From NCBI GenBank assembly GCA_030679035.1, contig JAUXTH010000215.1, forward strand, positions 1 through 59,456: DNA of 59,456 nucleotides, given 5' to 3'. Positions 18,130 to 26,339 of the stretch are shown here, piece by piece. The DNA comes from Methylobacter sp. (lineage in GTDB: Bacteria; Pseudomonadota; Gammaproteobacteria; Methylococcales; Methylomonadaceae). The first letter of the stretch is position 1, and each line of letters opens with the position of its first letter. The translations under genes and the position numbers were made by a program. A model generated the notes under the pieces. That model was not told the DNA's origin and did no database searches. It saw nothing but the letters and a program-made list of their open reading frames with translations.

Positions 18130-19635
18130 TCATTTGGGCTCAAAGATCATCAAATAACCGCAATGATCGGAAACCCTTCCATAATCCTGCTCGGTAAACA
18201 AAACCGTTGCTGAGGTAACCCGCAGTTCACTGGTTTTATTCAAGAAAATATAATCGATACGGTAGTCGTCAGTCGGATAATCCTGCCAGTACGGATCGTT
18301 AACCATGAATATTTTCTCAAACACGCCCTGCGAGTTGGCCGCCAAATACTGGTCGTCGTATTGGTGGGCATCGACCACCAGATGATAGCCGGTTGATCCG
18401 GCGGTAATATTAAAATCGCCGCACAGCAACGCGGCATTGACCTGCGCCGACTGCTTAGCTTCAGCCCACTCGCACAGCCGTTGAAACTGCTCGGCAAAGC
18501 CGTCTTCCCACCAGCTTAAATGCGCCGAAAAGACATTAACCCGCCCTATATAAGGCACCTTGATTTGGGCCATGACCACTTTTCTGGAGTGGATGCTGTA
18601 AACGTCATGGCTGCCCGACACGTACTTGGCGTCCGGTTTAATCAGCGGATATCTGCTTAAAATGGCAACGCCTTCGCGGTACTTGTTAAAACCAAGGTGC
18701 GACCAGTCGGTGTGGATATGGTAGGGCGTGGTCAACCGATCATTAATGATCTTGGCTGAATTGGACTCCCAGTCCCCTGCCCCGTCATTCCAAAGTTCAG
18801 CCACTTCCTGTAGACAGACGACGTCGACATTCAGTTCGTCTATCGCCTTGGCTATTTGGGACAACTTGTAATCCTGATTATCTTCCTGGTAGCAATGCAG
18901 GTTAAGAATCATCACTTTCAGCGGCTCGCGGCTGAGCGGGTAATTTTTGCCGTGGTTATTGTCCCAATAAATTTGGCCGTTGCGTTCAACGCAAATGCTG
19001 TATTGCAACCGAAAGACTTGGCCTATCCTGAGCCAACCTTTCCAAATTGCAACACCGTACTGATTGGGGTTTCTGGCATTGCTGAGCGCTTCTTTGTCCC
19101 AGTAGGTTCTTTTGAAATGGCAGGGGGTTTTATGCGTATGCCGCCAGTTGTCCGTCGTCCAGTGCACGGTCACCTTGTCGGCCTCAGTGAATTTGTCCAC
19201 TGCCACCGTGATCGGAACGTTTTTTTGCCCTTCATCCAGCTTGTTGGCAAAACCAGTGTTCAAAACCGGCGCGGCGCAAGCCACCTTGATACCTGAGTCG
19301 GCCTGGCTGGAATAATTTAAGCCCTGATTATTATCCCAGTACTCGCTCCCCGAAGCCTGATAGCGCAATCCGAACTGGATATTGCCGGGCAGTGATTTTA
19401 CCGGGCTGAGCTGAAAACTTGCTTGAGCCTGCCAGTATTCCTGATTATGTTCCAACTTGCTGTGATGGCTTGCAGGCAGAGTTTGCCAAACGCCGTCTTC
19501 GCCCGCCCAGAGCACATCAATCCGTTTGTCGTAACTGACGTTGTCCACCCGCATAAAAAAGCTCAAGGTCTGATGGACGACTGCTTTTTTTCGGGTAATC
19601 ACATTTTCAACATACAGCAGTTGGATTTTATCCAT
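18130..19635 (-). CDS. Endonuclease/exonuclease/phosphatase-fold enzyme with two CBM21-like starch-binding modules
   Basis: A 501-residue fusion. Two N-terminal beta modules each end in the signature of CBM21, the glycogen-binding module of protein-phosphatase-1 targeting subunits: EYWDNNQGLNYS (about 98-109) and IYWDNNHGKNYP (about 222-233). The C-terminal EEP catalytic domain (about 240-501) has its metal and catalytic residues: LNLHCYQ (Asn245), CLQEV (Glu277), SAHLSW (His372), CGDFNIT, YRIDYIFL and VSDHCGY (Asp490/His491). The fold includes nucleases, sphingomyelinases and inositol phosphatases, so the substrate is open. I start at the ATG at 19633-19635, with GGAG 7 bases upstream; a longer start at 19713 would lie inside a hairpin repeat. 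No signal peptide. It sits between the GH57 branching enzyme and the PLD gene. Confidence 0.88.
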   Translation of the reverse strand: MDKIQLLYVENVITRKKAVVHQTLSFFMRVDNVSYDKRIDVLWAGEDGVWQTLPASHHSKLEHNQEYWQAQASFQLSPVKSLPGNIQFGLRYQASGSEYWDNNQGLNYSSQADSGIKVACAAPVLNTGFANKLDEGQKNVPITVAVDKFTEADKVTVHWTTDNWRHTHKTPCHFKRTYWDKEALSNARNPNQYGVAIWKGWLRIGQVFRLQYSICVERNGQIYWDNNHGKNYPLSREPLKVMILNLHCYQEDNQDYKLSQIAKAIDELNVDVVCLQEVAELWNDGAGDWESNSAKIINDRLTTPYHIHTDWSHLGFNKYREGVAILSRYPLIKPDAKYVSGSHDVYSIHSRKVVMAQIKVPYIGRVNVFSAHLSWWEDGFAEQFQRLCEWAEAKQSAQVNAALLCGDFNITAGSTGYHLVVDAHQYDDQYLAANSQGVFEKIFMVNDPYWQDYPTDDYRIDYIFLNKTSELRVTSATVLFTEQDYGRVSDHCGYLMIFEPK

Positions 19636-19679
19636 CCTTTGTCTCCGTGATTGCTGGCCTGAAACGCAGTTCAGAAGAT

Positions 19680-19735
19680 GTAGGGTACGCTGTGCGTACC
19701 TTTCGGCATTCAATGGTACGCACAGCGTACCCTAC
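19680..19735. repeat. Perfect hairpin repeat, GTAGGGTACGC family
   Basis: A 21-bp perfect inverted repeat (19680-19700 with 19715-19735) around a 14-base loop. It fills the space between the GH57 stop and the start of the EEP gene. Related but less perfect hairpins occur at 46055-46123 and 55473-55548. It could shape expression of the two downstream genes by stabilising or ending the transcript; there is no T run on either side. Confidence 0.85.
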
Positions 19736-19745
19736 ACACTGGATC

Positions 19746-21362
19746 CTACTTTGAAGGATTGTAATCCCGAAAATCAATGTCAGGAAAAATATTATCCATG
19801 ATCTCCAGCGCGGTCAAATAACGCTCGTTGATCCGGTTCTTGCGAAAACTGTCGTGTAAATAGTTAAATCTGGCCAAGTGATCGGTAACGCGCTTGTTCG
19901 CATAGTCGATGGTTGTCCCCGATTTCATGATAAACGGCCAATCGGAAGCTTGGGCCAGCAATATCGATCTGGCGGCCTGATTCAAGGCCCGCGTCTGCAA
20001 TGGGGTGAGCGTTAATTTCTGAACATCGCGCGCCAGTTTTTCCATCTCCACCTCGGCCTTGTGCAACAAGGGGTAAATCCAGTCATTCGTTTCATTGATC
20101 CAGTAACCGGAATAACCCTGATTGCCCCAGGTTGAGGCAGCCGGTGTAGCGACCTGAGCTGACGGCTGCCGTTTTAAATAATCGGAGCAACTGCTTAGCT
20201 GCACACCGCTGGTTTTTTCGCCAGCCAATCTCAATACACATTCCAGCCAGTGCGTGCCTTCAAACCACCAATGACCGAACAGTTCGGCATCGTATGGCGC
20301 GACAATCATCGGCGGACTGTCCATGGTCGCGCTAAGCCGGTCGATTTGGCGCTGACGTTTATCGATAAAATCCTGGGCATGTTCATAGGCTTTTGCCCTT
20401 GCCTGTCTCGGATTGTAATTTTCCTTGGGCAGGTTCCCGCCGGTCACGCGGTGGTACTTGATGCCGGTGTTGATGCGGGTTTTTCCGTCGAGAATATAGG
20501 GCGCGATATAATCCAGCTCCCGGTCAAAACCGATGTCGCTATAGTATTCGCGGTAGTCTGCATCTCCCGGATAGCCTTCCTTCGCGCTCCAGACCTGCTG
20601 CGACGACTCGGGATCGCGCGCAAATGCCGCCACCCCGTTGCCGCAATCGATCGGCGCATAAACACCGTTACTGGGTTGTTGGCTGGCATCCATCACGCCG
20701 TGCGTATCGACAAAGAAATACTCGATACCCGCATCGGCCAGCACAGTCTCAAGGCCCGGATAATAGCCGCATTCAGGCAGCCAAAAACCGCTCGGAGCAT
20801 GTCCGAAGTTGGCTTTAAACGTAGTGATGCCGGTATTGATCTGGTTGCGGACTGCGGTTTCGCTGACATTGAGCAGCGGCAAAAAACCGTGGGTCGCGGC
20901 AGTCGTTATCAATTCAAGCTTGCCGGTAGCTTGGTGTTTTTTAAAAGCTGCCAGCAAATCGCCTTGATAGCAATCTTGATAAGTGTTTAATGCGCTCAGG
21001 AAAAAGCGGCGATACATCCGCGCTAATTTTTGATACTCCGGCTGCTTGCGGGTTCTGATGATTTCCTTTTCTGCCAATTCCAACCGACTATGCAGGTATT
21101 TCAGGTAACGCGTTTGCAACAGCTCGTCGCGAAGCATCGACATCAGCGTCGGTGACAATGACAGCGTCAGCCGGTAATCCACGTTATCGGCTTGCAACCG
21201 ATCGAGCACGCCGATCAGCGGCAGATAGCATTCAGTCATGGCTTCGAACAGCCAGTTTTCCTCAAAAAAACTGTCATGCTCAGGATGACGCACATAAGGA
21301 AGATGTGCGTGAAGAATAATACTCAGGAATCCTTGCCCTGAACGCGGTAAACTTTTTGTCAT
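19746..21362 (-). CDS. GH57 1,4-alpha-glucan branching enzyme (with DUF1957 region)
   Basis: Introduces alpha-1,6 branches into glycogen-like glucan. The 538-residue protein has GH57 motifs in order: LSIILHAHLPYVRHPE (motif 1), GFWLPECGYYPGLE with the nucleophile Glu197, and APYDAELFGHWWFEG with the acid/base Asp358, followed by the helical DUF1957-type C-terminal region (NQAARSILLAQASDWPF). This is the length and layout of bacterial GH57 branching enzymes. The start ATG is at 21360-21362, five bases after the DUF4912 gene stop, so the two are co-transcribed. No glgA, glgC or glgP lies in this window. Branching specificity is from family knowledge; amylase activity is the alternative. Confidence 0.92.
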   Translation of the reverse strand: MTKSLPRSGQGFLSIILHAHLPYVRHPEHDSFFEENWLFEAMTECYLPLIGVLDRLQADNVDYRLTLSLSPTLMSMLRDELLQTRYLKYLHSRLELAEKEIIRTRKQPEYQKLARMYRRFFLSALNTYQDCYQGDLLAAFKKHQATGKLELITTAATHGFLPLLNVSETAVRNQINTGITTFKANFGHAPSGFWLPECGYYPGLETVLADAGIEYFFVDTHGVMDASQQPSNGVYAPIDCGNGVAAFARDPESSQQVWSAKEGYPGDADYREYYSDIGFDRELDYIAPYILDGKTRINTGIKYHRVTGGNLPKENYNPRQARAKAYEHAQDFIDKRQRQIDRLSATMDSPPMIVAPYDAELFGHWWFEGTHWLECVLRLAGEKTSGVQLSSCSDYLKRQPSAQVATPAASTWGNQGYSGYWINETNDWIYPLLHKAEVEMEKLARDVQKLTLTPLQTRALNQAARSILLAQASDWPFIMKSGTTIDYANKRVTDHLARFNYLHDSFRKNRINERYLTALEIMDNIFPDIDFRDYNPSK

Positions 21363-21367
21363 TACGC

Positions 21368-21967
21368 TTATTTGTTGATGCCCAGACCTGAAGCGTTTTT
21401 ATTCAGGCAATAAGTGGAGTCGTGACGCCACGCTGTCTGTCCGCTGTGAGTATGAATAATGTTCGAGTGTGCAAATTCAATAAAGCTGTCATCCGCACCA
21501 GATTTACCTATGGCGGCTGAATAAACCGTGTCATCGACAGGACTGGGCAGCGACACTTGTTGATGCGTCATAGCGCGACCAATAACTACATCGAACCATG
21601 ATGCTGTTTCGGAAACTACGCTTTCTTCTTCGGATTGCGAATAAATTCTTAAAGTAAGCTGATCGTTAACAGGTTTAGAGATTTCACGATTTTCACCAAG
21701 ATTCCAATACGCATAAAGGTGTCCCGGATCGACCGGCAACAGCATTACTTCGGGAATATTACAGGCGGGTTTCGGAGCGAAATCGCGGCCGATTTCCTCG
21801 CCTATATCCAACAGCTCGCTCGGCGAAAGCCTGATTTTTTCGGCAAATTCCGGCATCGGGTTTGAATAACATGGCGTAAAATTCCGACTGATTTCCTGGC
21901 TGATTTCAAGCATTTCTTTCGCCGATAGATTAATTTTGGAATTGTTTCCTGAATGCAAAAACGCCAT
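21368..21967 (-). CDS. DUF4912 protein, partner of the GH57 enzyme
   Basis: A 199-residue protein. The core (about 75-185), EVMLLPVDPGHLYAYWNLGE followed by LTLRIYS, SWFDVVIG and a final aromatic strand, matches the DUF4912 style of beta-sandwich often encoded next to GH57 enzymes. The N terminus holds two copies of a short helical motif: LSAKEMLEISQEISRNFTP and LSPSELLDIGEEIGRDFAP. The pair may be docking helices for the adjacent branching enzyme; that is inference. The core ends in YCLN and a Lys tail. It is the first gene of the cluster, and its stop lies five bases before the GH57 start. Confidence 0.82.
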   Translation of the reverse strand: MAFLHSGNNSKINLSAKEMLEISQEISRNFTPCYSNPMPEFAEKIRLSPSELLDIGEEIGRDFAPKPACNIPEVMLLPVDPGHLYAYWNLGENREISKPVNDQLTLRIYSQSEEESVVSETASWFDVVIGRAMTHQQVSLPSPVDDTVYSAAIGKSGADDSFIEFAHSNIIHTHSGQTAWRHDSTYCLNKNASGLGINK

Positions 21968-22377
21968 TACCCGCCTTAAACGTTACGATTACCGTATCTA
22001 AAATTCTTCTATCTACCTAAATAGATGCTCCATTTTCCCTTAGGTTATCTTTAAACACACCTAAGGGAGACGCTCTCCCAAGTATACGTAGTAAATTCCG
22101 CAGGGTCTACTGTGAGCCTCTTACAATTGAATTGCACGATTACGTGCAGTTACGTTTCGATCGCGTTTGACCATTGGGCCACTACCGTGAAATATACGAC
22201 ACCAATTGTCTTATAAACCTGATAAATCCATCGTGTGATTGTTTTAATTGATCCGAGTACAAAACAGCAGTCACAATGTACAAACAAACACGCCCTTAAC
22301 CCCTTCATGATTCGACAAGGCTCTCCTGAGCATAGCCGAAAGACTCACCGCGAACAGCTTTTTAAATAACGATCAAC
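21968..22377. other. Long intergenic region upstream of the glucan cluster
   Basis: 410 bases without a supportable gene. It should carry the promoter of the DUF4912-GH57-EEP-PLD cluster (leftward), though I could not pick convincing hexamers. It holds a 10-bp hairpin at 22036-22068. Near 22311-22340 a TTCGACAAGGCTC...GAGCATAGCCGAAAG stretch looks like a decayed copy of a common intergenic repeat. Confidence 0.5.
22036..22068. repeat. Hairpin in the region upstream of the DUF4912 gene
   Basis: TCCCTTAGGT (22036-22045) pairs with ACCTAAGGGA (22059-22068) around a 13-base loop. It is about 70 bases upstream of the DUF4912 start codon. It could be a regulator site, a leader structure or a decayed repeat. 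There is no T tract. Confidence 0.5.
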
Positions 22378-22986
22378 TTAAACAAGTCCCTCTTCCTTCA
22401 TAGCCTGTTGTACTGCGGGACGCGCAGAAATTTTAGCGGCATAGTCCGCCAGCACAGGCCAGCGGGAAATATCAACATCGACATAAGCTCCCCAACTCAG
22501 CGTGACAAACAAATAGGCATCGGCCACGGTAAAATGCTCGCCGAGCAAAAATGCCCGGTTCGAAAGCTGCTCGGAGGCGGTTCCCAGACGCGAAGTCAAA
22601 GAAGCAATCGCCATTTTTTTAGCAGCCTCAGGCGTTGCGGGATTAAACAAGGGCGCAAACCCTCCTTTATGAATCTCGGTTGAAATAAAATTCAGCCATT
22701 GTTGCAGCTGATAGCGCTCGAACGTCCCCGCTAATGGAGCCAATTTTTTATCCGGCGCCTGATCGGCAAGATACTGAACAATAGAGGGACCTTCCATCAG
22801 CTTATTGCCGTCATCAAGGATCAGTACCGGCACGTAACCGTTAGGATTTATCAGCCGGAAATCCTCGCCGGTTTTGGTGCGTTTAGCTGCCAAATCAACT
22901 TCAACCAGTTCAATCGGCAGTTCCGCTTCACAGGCTGTGATATGGGGCGATAAGGAACATGCGCCTTTACTGTAATAGAGTTTCAT
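22378..22986 (-). CDS. Glutathione S-transferase, beta-class-like
   Basis: A 202-residue cytoplasmic GST. The N-terminal thioredoxin fold begins MKLYYSKGACSLSPHI, with the Cys10 region typical of bacterial beta-class enzymes, then NPNGYVPVLILDDG (cis-Pro) and the glutathione-binding MEGPSIVQYLAD. The all-helical C-terminal domain contains FTVADAYLFVTLSW, the conserved N-capping box. It conjugates or reduces electrophiles with glutathione; the substrate is unknown. It precedes a yceI-like gene by about 40 bases on the other side of its start, so the two are arranged in tandem (yceI is downstream of emrB but upstream of this gene in transcription order). Confidence 0.93.
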   Translation of the reverse strand: MKLYYSKGACSLSPHITACEAELPIELVEVDLAAKRTKTGEDFRLINPNGYVPVLILDDGNKLMEGPSIVQYLADQAPDKKLAPLAGTFERYQLQQWLNFISTEIHKGGFAPLFNPATPEAAKKMAIASLTSRLGTASEQLSNRAFLLGEHFTVADAYLFVTLSWGAYVDVDISRWPVLADYAAKISARPAVQQAMKEEGLV

Positions 22987-23024
22987 GGTTTTTTCCTCTG
23001 GGCTGTATTAACAAACAGGGCTGA

Positions 23025-23591
23025 TCAGTCTTTGGTCGCTTCAACTTGAAGCACGATGCTGACTTCATCAGCAAGGGCGGGCGCATATTTGTCTATGCCA
23101 AAATCGGATCGTTTGATGGTGGTGGTTGCATTGGCCCCGCAGATATTTTTCATTGCGATCATATTCATTCCGCAATGAAAATAATCTACCACTAAATGCA
23201 CCGGCTTGGTAATCCCGTGCAAACTCAATTTGCCATCAACGGCAACGAGTTGATCTTTATTAAAGCTCAATTTATCCGATGTAAAGGTAATCAATGGATA
23301 GCGTTCAGAATCAAGGAAATCCTCGCTGCGCAGATGCTTTTCCAAATCGGCAAGGCCGGTACTGATCGAAACGGTGTCGATAGTGATTTGAATGCTGCCG
23401 CTTGCCGATTCCGGAGCCAGCATCACTTTGCCGCTGGTTCGGTTAAAGCGCCCCCGTTGAATCGAAAACCCCAGGTGATTGATTTCAAAACTGGGAAAGG
23501 TATGCCGCGGATCAATCGTATAAGAATCGGCGGCAGTGGCAGGCGGACTCAACATAGCGCCGACGATCAGGGCGAGTATGGTTTTGTTCAT
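23025..23591 (-). CDS. Periplasmic YceI-family protein
   Basis: A 188-residue secreted lipocalin-like beta-barrel that in characterised relatives binds polyisoprenoids such as ubiquinone-8 or its precursors. The signal peptide is MNKTILALIVGAMLSPPATA. The mature part starts DSYTIDPRHTFPSFEINHLG, the YceI signature, with FTSDKLSF, KLSLHGITKPV and the C-terminal RSDFGIDKYAP motif, all typical. Two Cys (HCGMN and NICGAN) could form a disulfide. Its start lies upstream of the GST gene in transcription order, with about 38 bases between, so the two are probably co-transcribed; emrB ends 86 bases before it. Confidence 0.92.
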   Translation of the reverse strand: MNKTILALIVGAMLSPPATAADSYTIDPRHTFPSFEINHLGFSIQRGRFNRTSGKVMLAPESASGSIQITIDTVSISTGLADLEKHLRSEDFLDSERYPLITFTSDKLSFNKDQLVAVDGKLSLHGITKPVHLVVDYFHCGMNMIAMKNICGANATTTIKRSDFGIDKYAPALADEVSIVLQVEATKD

Positions 23592-23677
23592 GACAAATGC
23601 TCCGTTTGTTAAATAGGGTTAAATTTCCCCTAAATCTTGGCATACGTCAATAGAACTTATGAGGGCGTGCCCTAACG

Positions 23678-25246
23678 TCACTCGTGAATTGCAGCGGCCT
23701 TTTCTTTGTCCACCTTCTTTAAAAAAGGCGCAACAGCCAGCGAAGCCGCGAACATAACGGCGATAACCTGAAACAGGTTATTAAAGGTCATCACTTCCGC
23801 TTCCCGCAAGGCCAGTCCGGTAATTTGCTTTAACGCGGCCGAATCAGGATCGGGTAAATTCATTTGCGCCATCGACGCGGTTAATCCTTCCAGCATTTGC
23901 TGCGCCTGATAGCTGGTTGCGGTAACCGATTCGCGCAACGTCGCATAATGCGCTTTGGTCAAATAAATCATTTGCGTATTGGCAACCGCAAGGCCGATAG
24001 CGCCGCCCAGATTGCGCATCAGGTTATAAAGCCCACTGGCGTTTTTGACTTCTTCCACCGGCAACCGACCTAAGGCCAGCGTGTTGATCGGCAGAAAGCA
24101 CAACATCAAGGCGCTGCCCCGAATAGCCTGCGGCCAGAAAAACTCCCAATAGCCGGATTCGCCGGTTAAATTGCCATTCATCCATGAACCCAGCGCAAAC
24201 AGGCTAAGTCCGAGACACAGCATCCAGCGCAAATCCATTTTCTTTTCCAACGGCCCGGCTACAAACGCCGAGAGCAATTGAAACAACCCGACGACCATTA
24301 AATAGTGGCCGATTTGCAGGCTGTTAAGGCCTTTAACGCTGGACAGATAAATCGGCGTTAAATAAATAATGGTATAAAGCCCCACGCCCAGTACAAAACT
24401 GTAGCCGCAGCCCACCGCAAAATTGATGTCGCGGAATGCATAAAGATCGATAATCGGGTGAGGGTTTTTTAACTCCCAAACCAGCATCGCGATGCCGCTG
24501 ACGACGGCAACAAGGGTCAAGGCAATAATCAGGTAATTTTCGAACCACTGCTTGCTTGCGCCTTCTTCCAGCACAAACTGCATGCTGCCCAAGAACACAG
24601 CAATCAGGGCGATGCCGACAAAGTCGATTCTCTGCAACAGCGCCCAATCAGGCCGATCAATATCAAGATACTTCCACACCATCACGCAGACTATGATGCC
24701 GGGGATGATGTTGATCAAAAACAGCAATTGCCAGTTGTAGGTTTCGGAAAGGAAACCGCCCAGCACCGGCCCGATAGTCGGCGCCATGGTCACAATCAAA
24801 CCGAGCACGATGCTCATCGCCGGTTGCAAGCGCGGCGGAAACAAGATGAAGATCACGGTGAAGGTCATCGGAATCATCGCGCCGCCAAGAAAGCCCTGCA
24901 AACAGCGGAACACGATCATCGACGGCAGATTCCAGGCAAACGCGCAAAGCAGGCTGGCTAGGGTGAAGCCGCCCGCCGATATGACGTATAAATAGCGGGT
25001 CGAGAACACCCGGCCCAGCCAGCCGGACAACGGAATAATGATGACTTCGGCAATCAGGTAAGAGGTCTGCACCCAGGCGATTTCATCCTTGGTAGCGGAC
25101 AGCCCGGCCTGGATTTTCTGCAAGGAACTCGCGACAATCTGGATGTCCAGCACCGCCATGAACACGCCAATCGCCATACTGAAAAAACCGATCCACTGAC
25201 CGAGAGTCAGCGGCGTTTCCGTGGCTTGTTTGTCGGTATCCGTCAC
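23678..25246 (-). CDS. emrB: EmrB-like DHA2-family drug:H+ antiporter
   Basis: A 522-residue, 14-helix major facilitator of the DHA2 group, the inner-membrane pump of an EmrAB-TolC type tripartite exporter. Motif LDIQIVASSLQKIQ (motif D1 type, TM1), the loop signature GWLGRVFSTRYLY (motif A), and FLGGAMIPMTFTV and APTIGPVLGGFLSETYNWQLLF (motif C, antiporter) are all present. The last helix ends KKVDKEKAAAIHE. It follows emrA by only 4 bases, so they form an operon, driven from the tetR-emrA gap that holds a perfect palindrome. Substrate range is unknown. Confidence 0.93.
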   Translation of the reverse strand: MTDTDKQATETPLTLGQWIGFFSMAIGVFMAVLDIQIVASSLQKIQAGLSATKDEIAWVQTSYLIAEVIIIPLSGWLGRVFSTRYLYVISAGGFTLASLLCAFAWNLPSMIVFRCLQGFLGGAMIPMTFTVIFILFPPRLQPAMSIVLGLIVTMAPTIGPVLGGFLSETYNWQLLFLINIIPGIIVCVMVWKYLDIDRPDWALLQRIDFVGIALIAVFLGSMQFVLEEGASKQWFENYLIIALTLVAVVSGIAMLVWELKNPHPIIDLYAFRDINFAVGCGYSFVLGVGLYTIIYLTPIYLSSVKGLNSLQIGHYLMVVGLFQLLSAFVAGPLEKKMDLRWMLCLGLSLFALGSWMNGNLTGESGYWEFFWPQAIRGSALMLCFLPINTLALGRLPVEEVKNASGLYNLMRNLGGAIGLAVANTQMIYLTKAHYATLRESVTATSYQAQQMLEGLTASMAQMNLPDPDSAALKQITGLALREAEVMTFNNLFQVIAVMFAASLAVAPFLKKVDKEKAAAIHE

Positions 25247-25250
25247 AGGC

Positions 25251-26267
25251 TTAATGCACTTTGACTTTGACTTCGGCCGACAAGCCCGGCCTCAGCAACT
25301 GTATATCCTCAGCCGAATCGAAGGCTATTTTTACCGGCACCCGGCGCACGATTTTGGTGAAGTTGCCGGTGGCGTTTTCTTCGGGCAGGATGCTGAATTC
25401 CGAGCCGCTGGCCGGTGAAAAACTGTCCACTTTGCCGGTCAAGTTAAGGTCGGGATAGGCGTCCACTTTAACCGTAACCGGCTGCCCCAAACGCATATGT
25501 TGCAGCTGGGTTTCCTTGAAATTCGCCTCCACCCAAATTTTACTATTCTGCACCAAGGAAGCCAACGCAACGCCGGGGCGAACCAACTGCCCAAGCTGCA
25601 CGCCGCGGTTGCCGATGATGCCGTCTACCGGCGCTTTGACCTGGGTATGTTCCAGGTCGATTTTCGCCAAGGTCAATTGCGCCTGGGCATTTTCCAGGCG
25701 TGCTTCGGTTTCGGTGATTTCAATATCGAGAGTGGCTAATTGGTTGTGTTCGGCGTTTGATGCAGCCTGAGAGCCTCTTAACTCAGCCGCTGCCTGTTTG
25801 GACTCCGATTGAACCTTATCCAGCGATTGCTTGGATGCCGAGCCCCGATCTATCAGGTTATTAAAGCGTTGCAAATCTTTTTGGATTTGTTCTCGCTTGG
25901 CTTGCACCGCCGCGATATTGGCCCCCGCAGTTTCAATATGATCCCGTTGGGAGGTTTTCATTGCCCGCAGCCGATCGATATGCGCTATTTCCGCGCTGAC
26001 ATTAGCTGCCGCCTGGCTAACTTTGGCTTGGTAATCCCGATCATCAATCGTTACCAGAACGTCATCTTGCTTGACGGCCTGATTGTCATTAACGGCTATC
26101 TGCGTCACATAACCCTGTACCCTCGGGCTGATTAACACGATATTGCTTTGTAAATAAGCATCGTCGGTAGTCTCATATTGCTGTCTCTCCAGCAGCCAAT
26201 AACCGGTTCCTGCAATTAAAGGAATGGCTATTAATAAAATCAGTAACACAGAACGAAAGCGTGGCAT
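25251..26267 (-). CDS. emrA: EmrA-like membrane-fusion protein (HlyD family)
   Basis: Periplasmic adaptor that links the EmrB pump to a TolC-type channel. 338 residues: a single N-terminal membrane anchor (LILLIALPLIAGTGYWLL region, about 5-24), a biotinyl-lipoyl-like half (YLQSNIVLISPRVQGYVTQI), a long alpha-helical hairpin (about 80-195), the second lipoyl half (APVDGIIGNRGVQLGQLVRPG) and a beta-barrel end. Start is the ATG at 26265-26267. It is the first gene of emrAB and divergent from the tetR gene 72 bases away. Confidence 0.93.
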   Translation of the reverse strand: MPRFRSVLLILLIAIPLIAGTGYWLLERQQYETTDDAYLQSNIVLISPRVQGYVTQIAVNDNQAVKQDDVLVTIDDRDYQAKVSQAAANVSAEIAHIDRLRAMKTSQRDHIETAGANIAAVQAKREQIQKDLQRFNNLIDRGSASKQSLDKVQSESKQAAAELRGSQAASNAEHNQLATLDIEITETEARLENAQAQLTLAKIDLEHTQVKAPVDGIIGNRGVQLGQLVRPGVALASLVQNSKIWVEANFKETQLQHMRLGQPVTVKVDAYPDLNLTGKVDSFSPASGSEFSILPEENATGNFTKIVRRVPVKIAFDSAEDIQLLRPGLSAEVKVKVH

Positions 26268-26280
26268 AAATCGACCTTGA

Positions 26281-26301
26281 TAAACTAAACGGTTTAGTTT
26301 A
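26281..26301. promoter_or_regulatory. Probable TetR-family operator between emrA and tetR
   Basis: A perfect 21-bp palindrome, TAAACTAAAC-G-GTTTAGTTTA, in the 72-bp gap between two divergent efflux transcripts. Its position 13 bases upstream of emrA and 38 upstream of the regulator gene suits repression of both directions by the adjacent TetR protein. Binding is inferred from symmetry and position. Confidence 0.82.
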
Positions 26302-26339
26302 GTCTAACGTATCGTCAGACATTACGCAAAAATAAAACA

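Noticed and set aside
19636-19713. Longer N terminus of the EEP-fold protein
   Set aside because: It would begin inside the perfect hairpin repeat; the internal ATG has a good ribosome site and starts the CBM21-like module.
22311-22350. Possible repeat TTCGACAAGGCTC...GAGC...GCCGAAAG
   Set aside because: Too degraded to call as a feature; mentioned only within the intergenic region.
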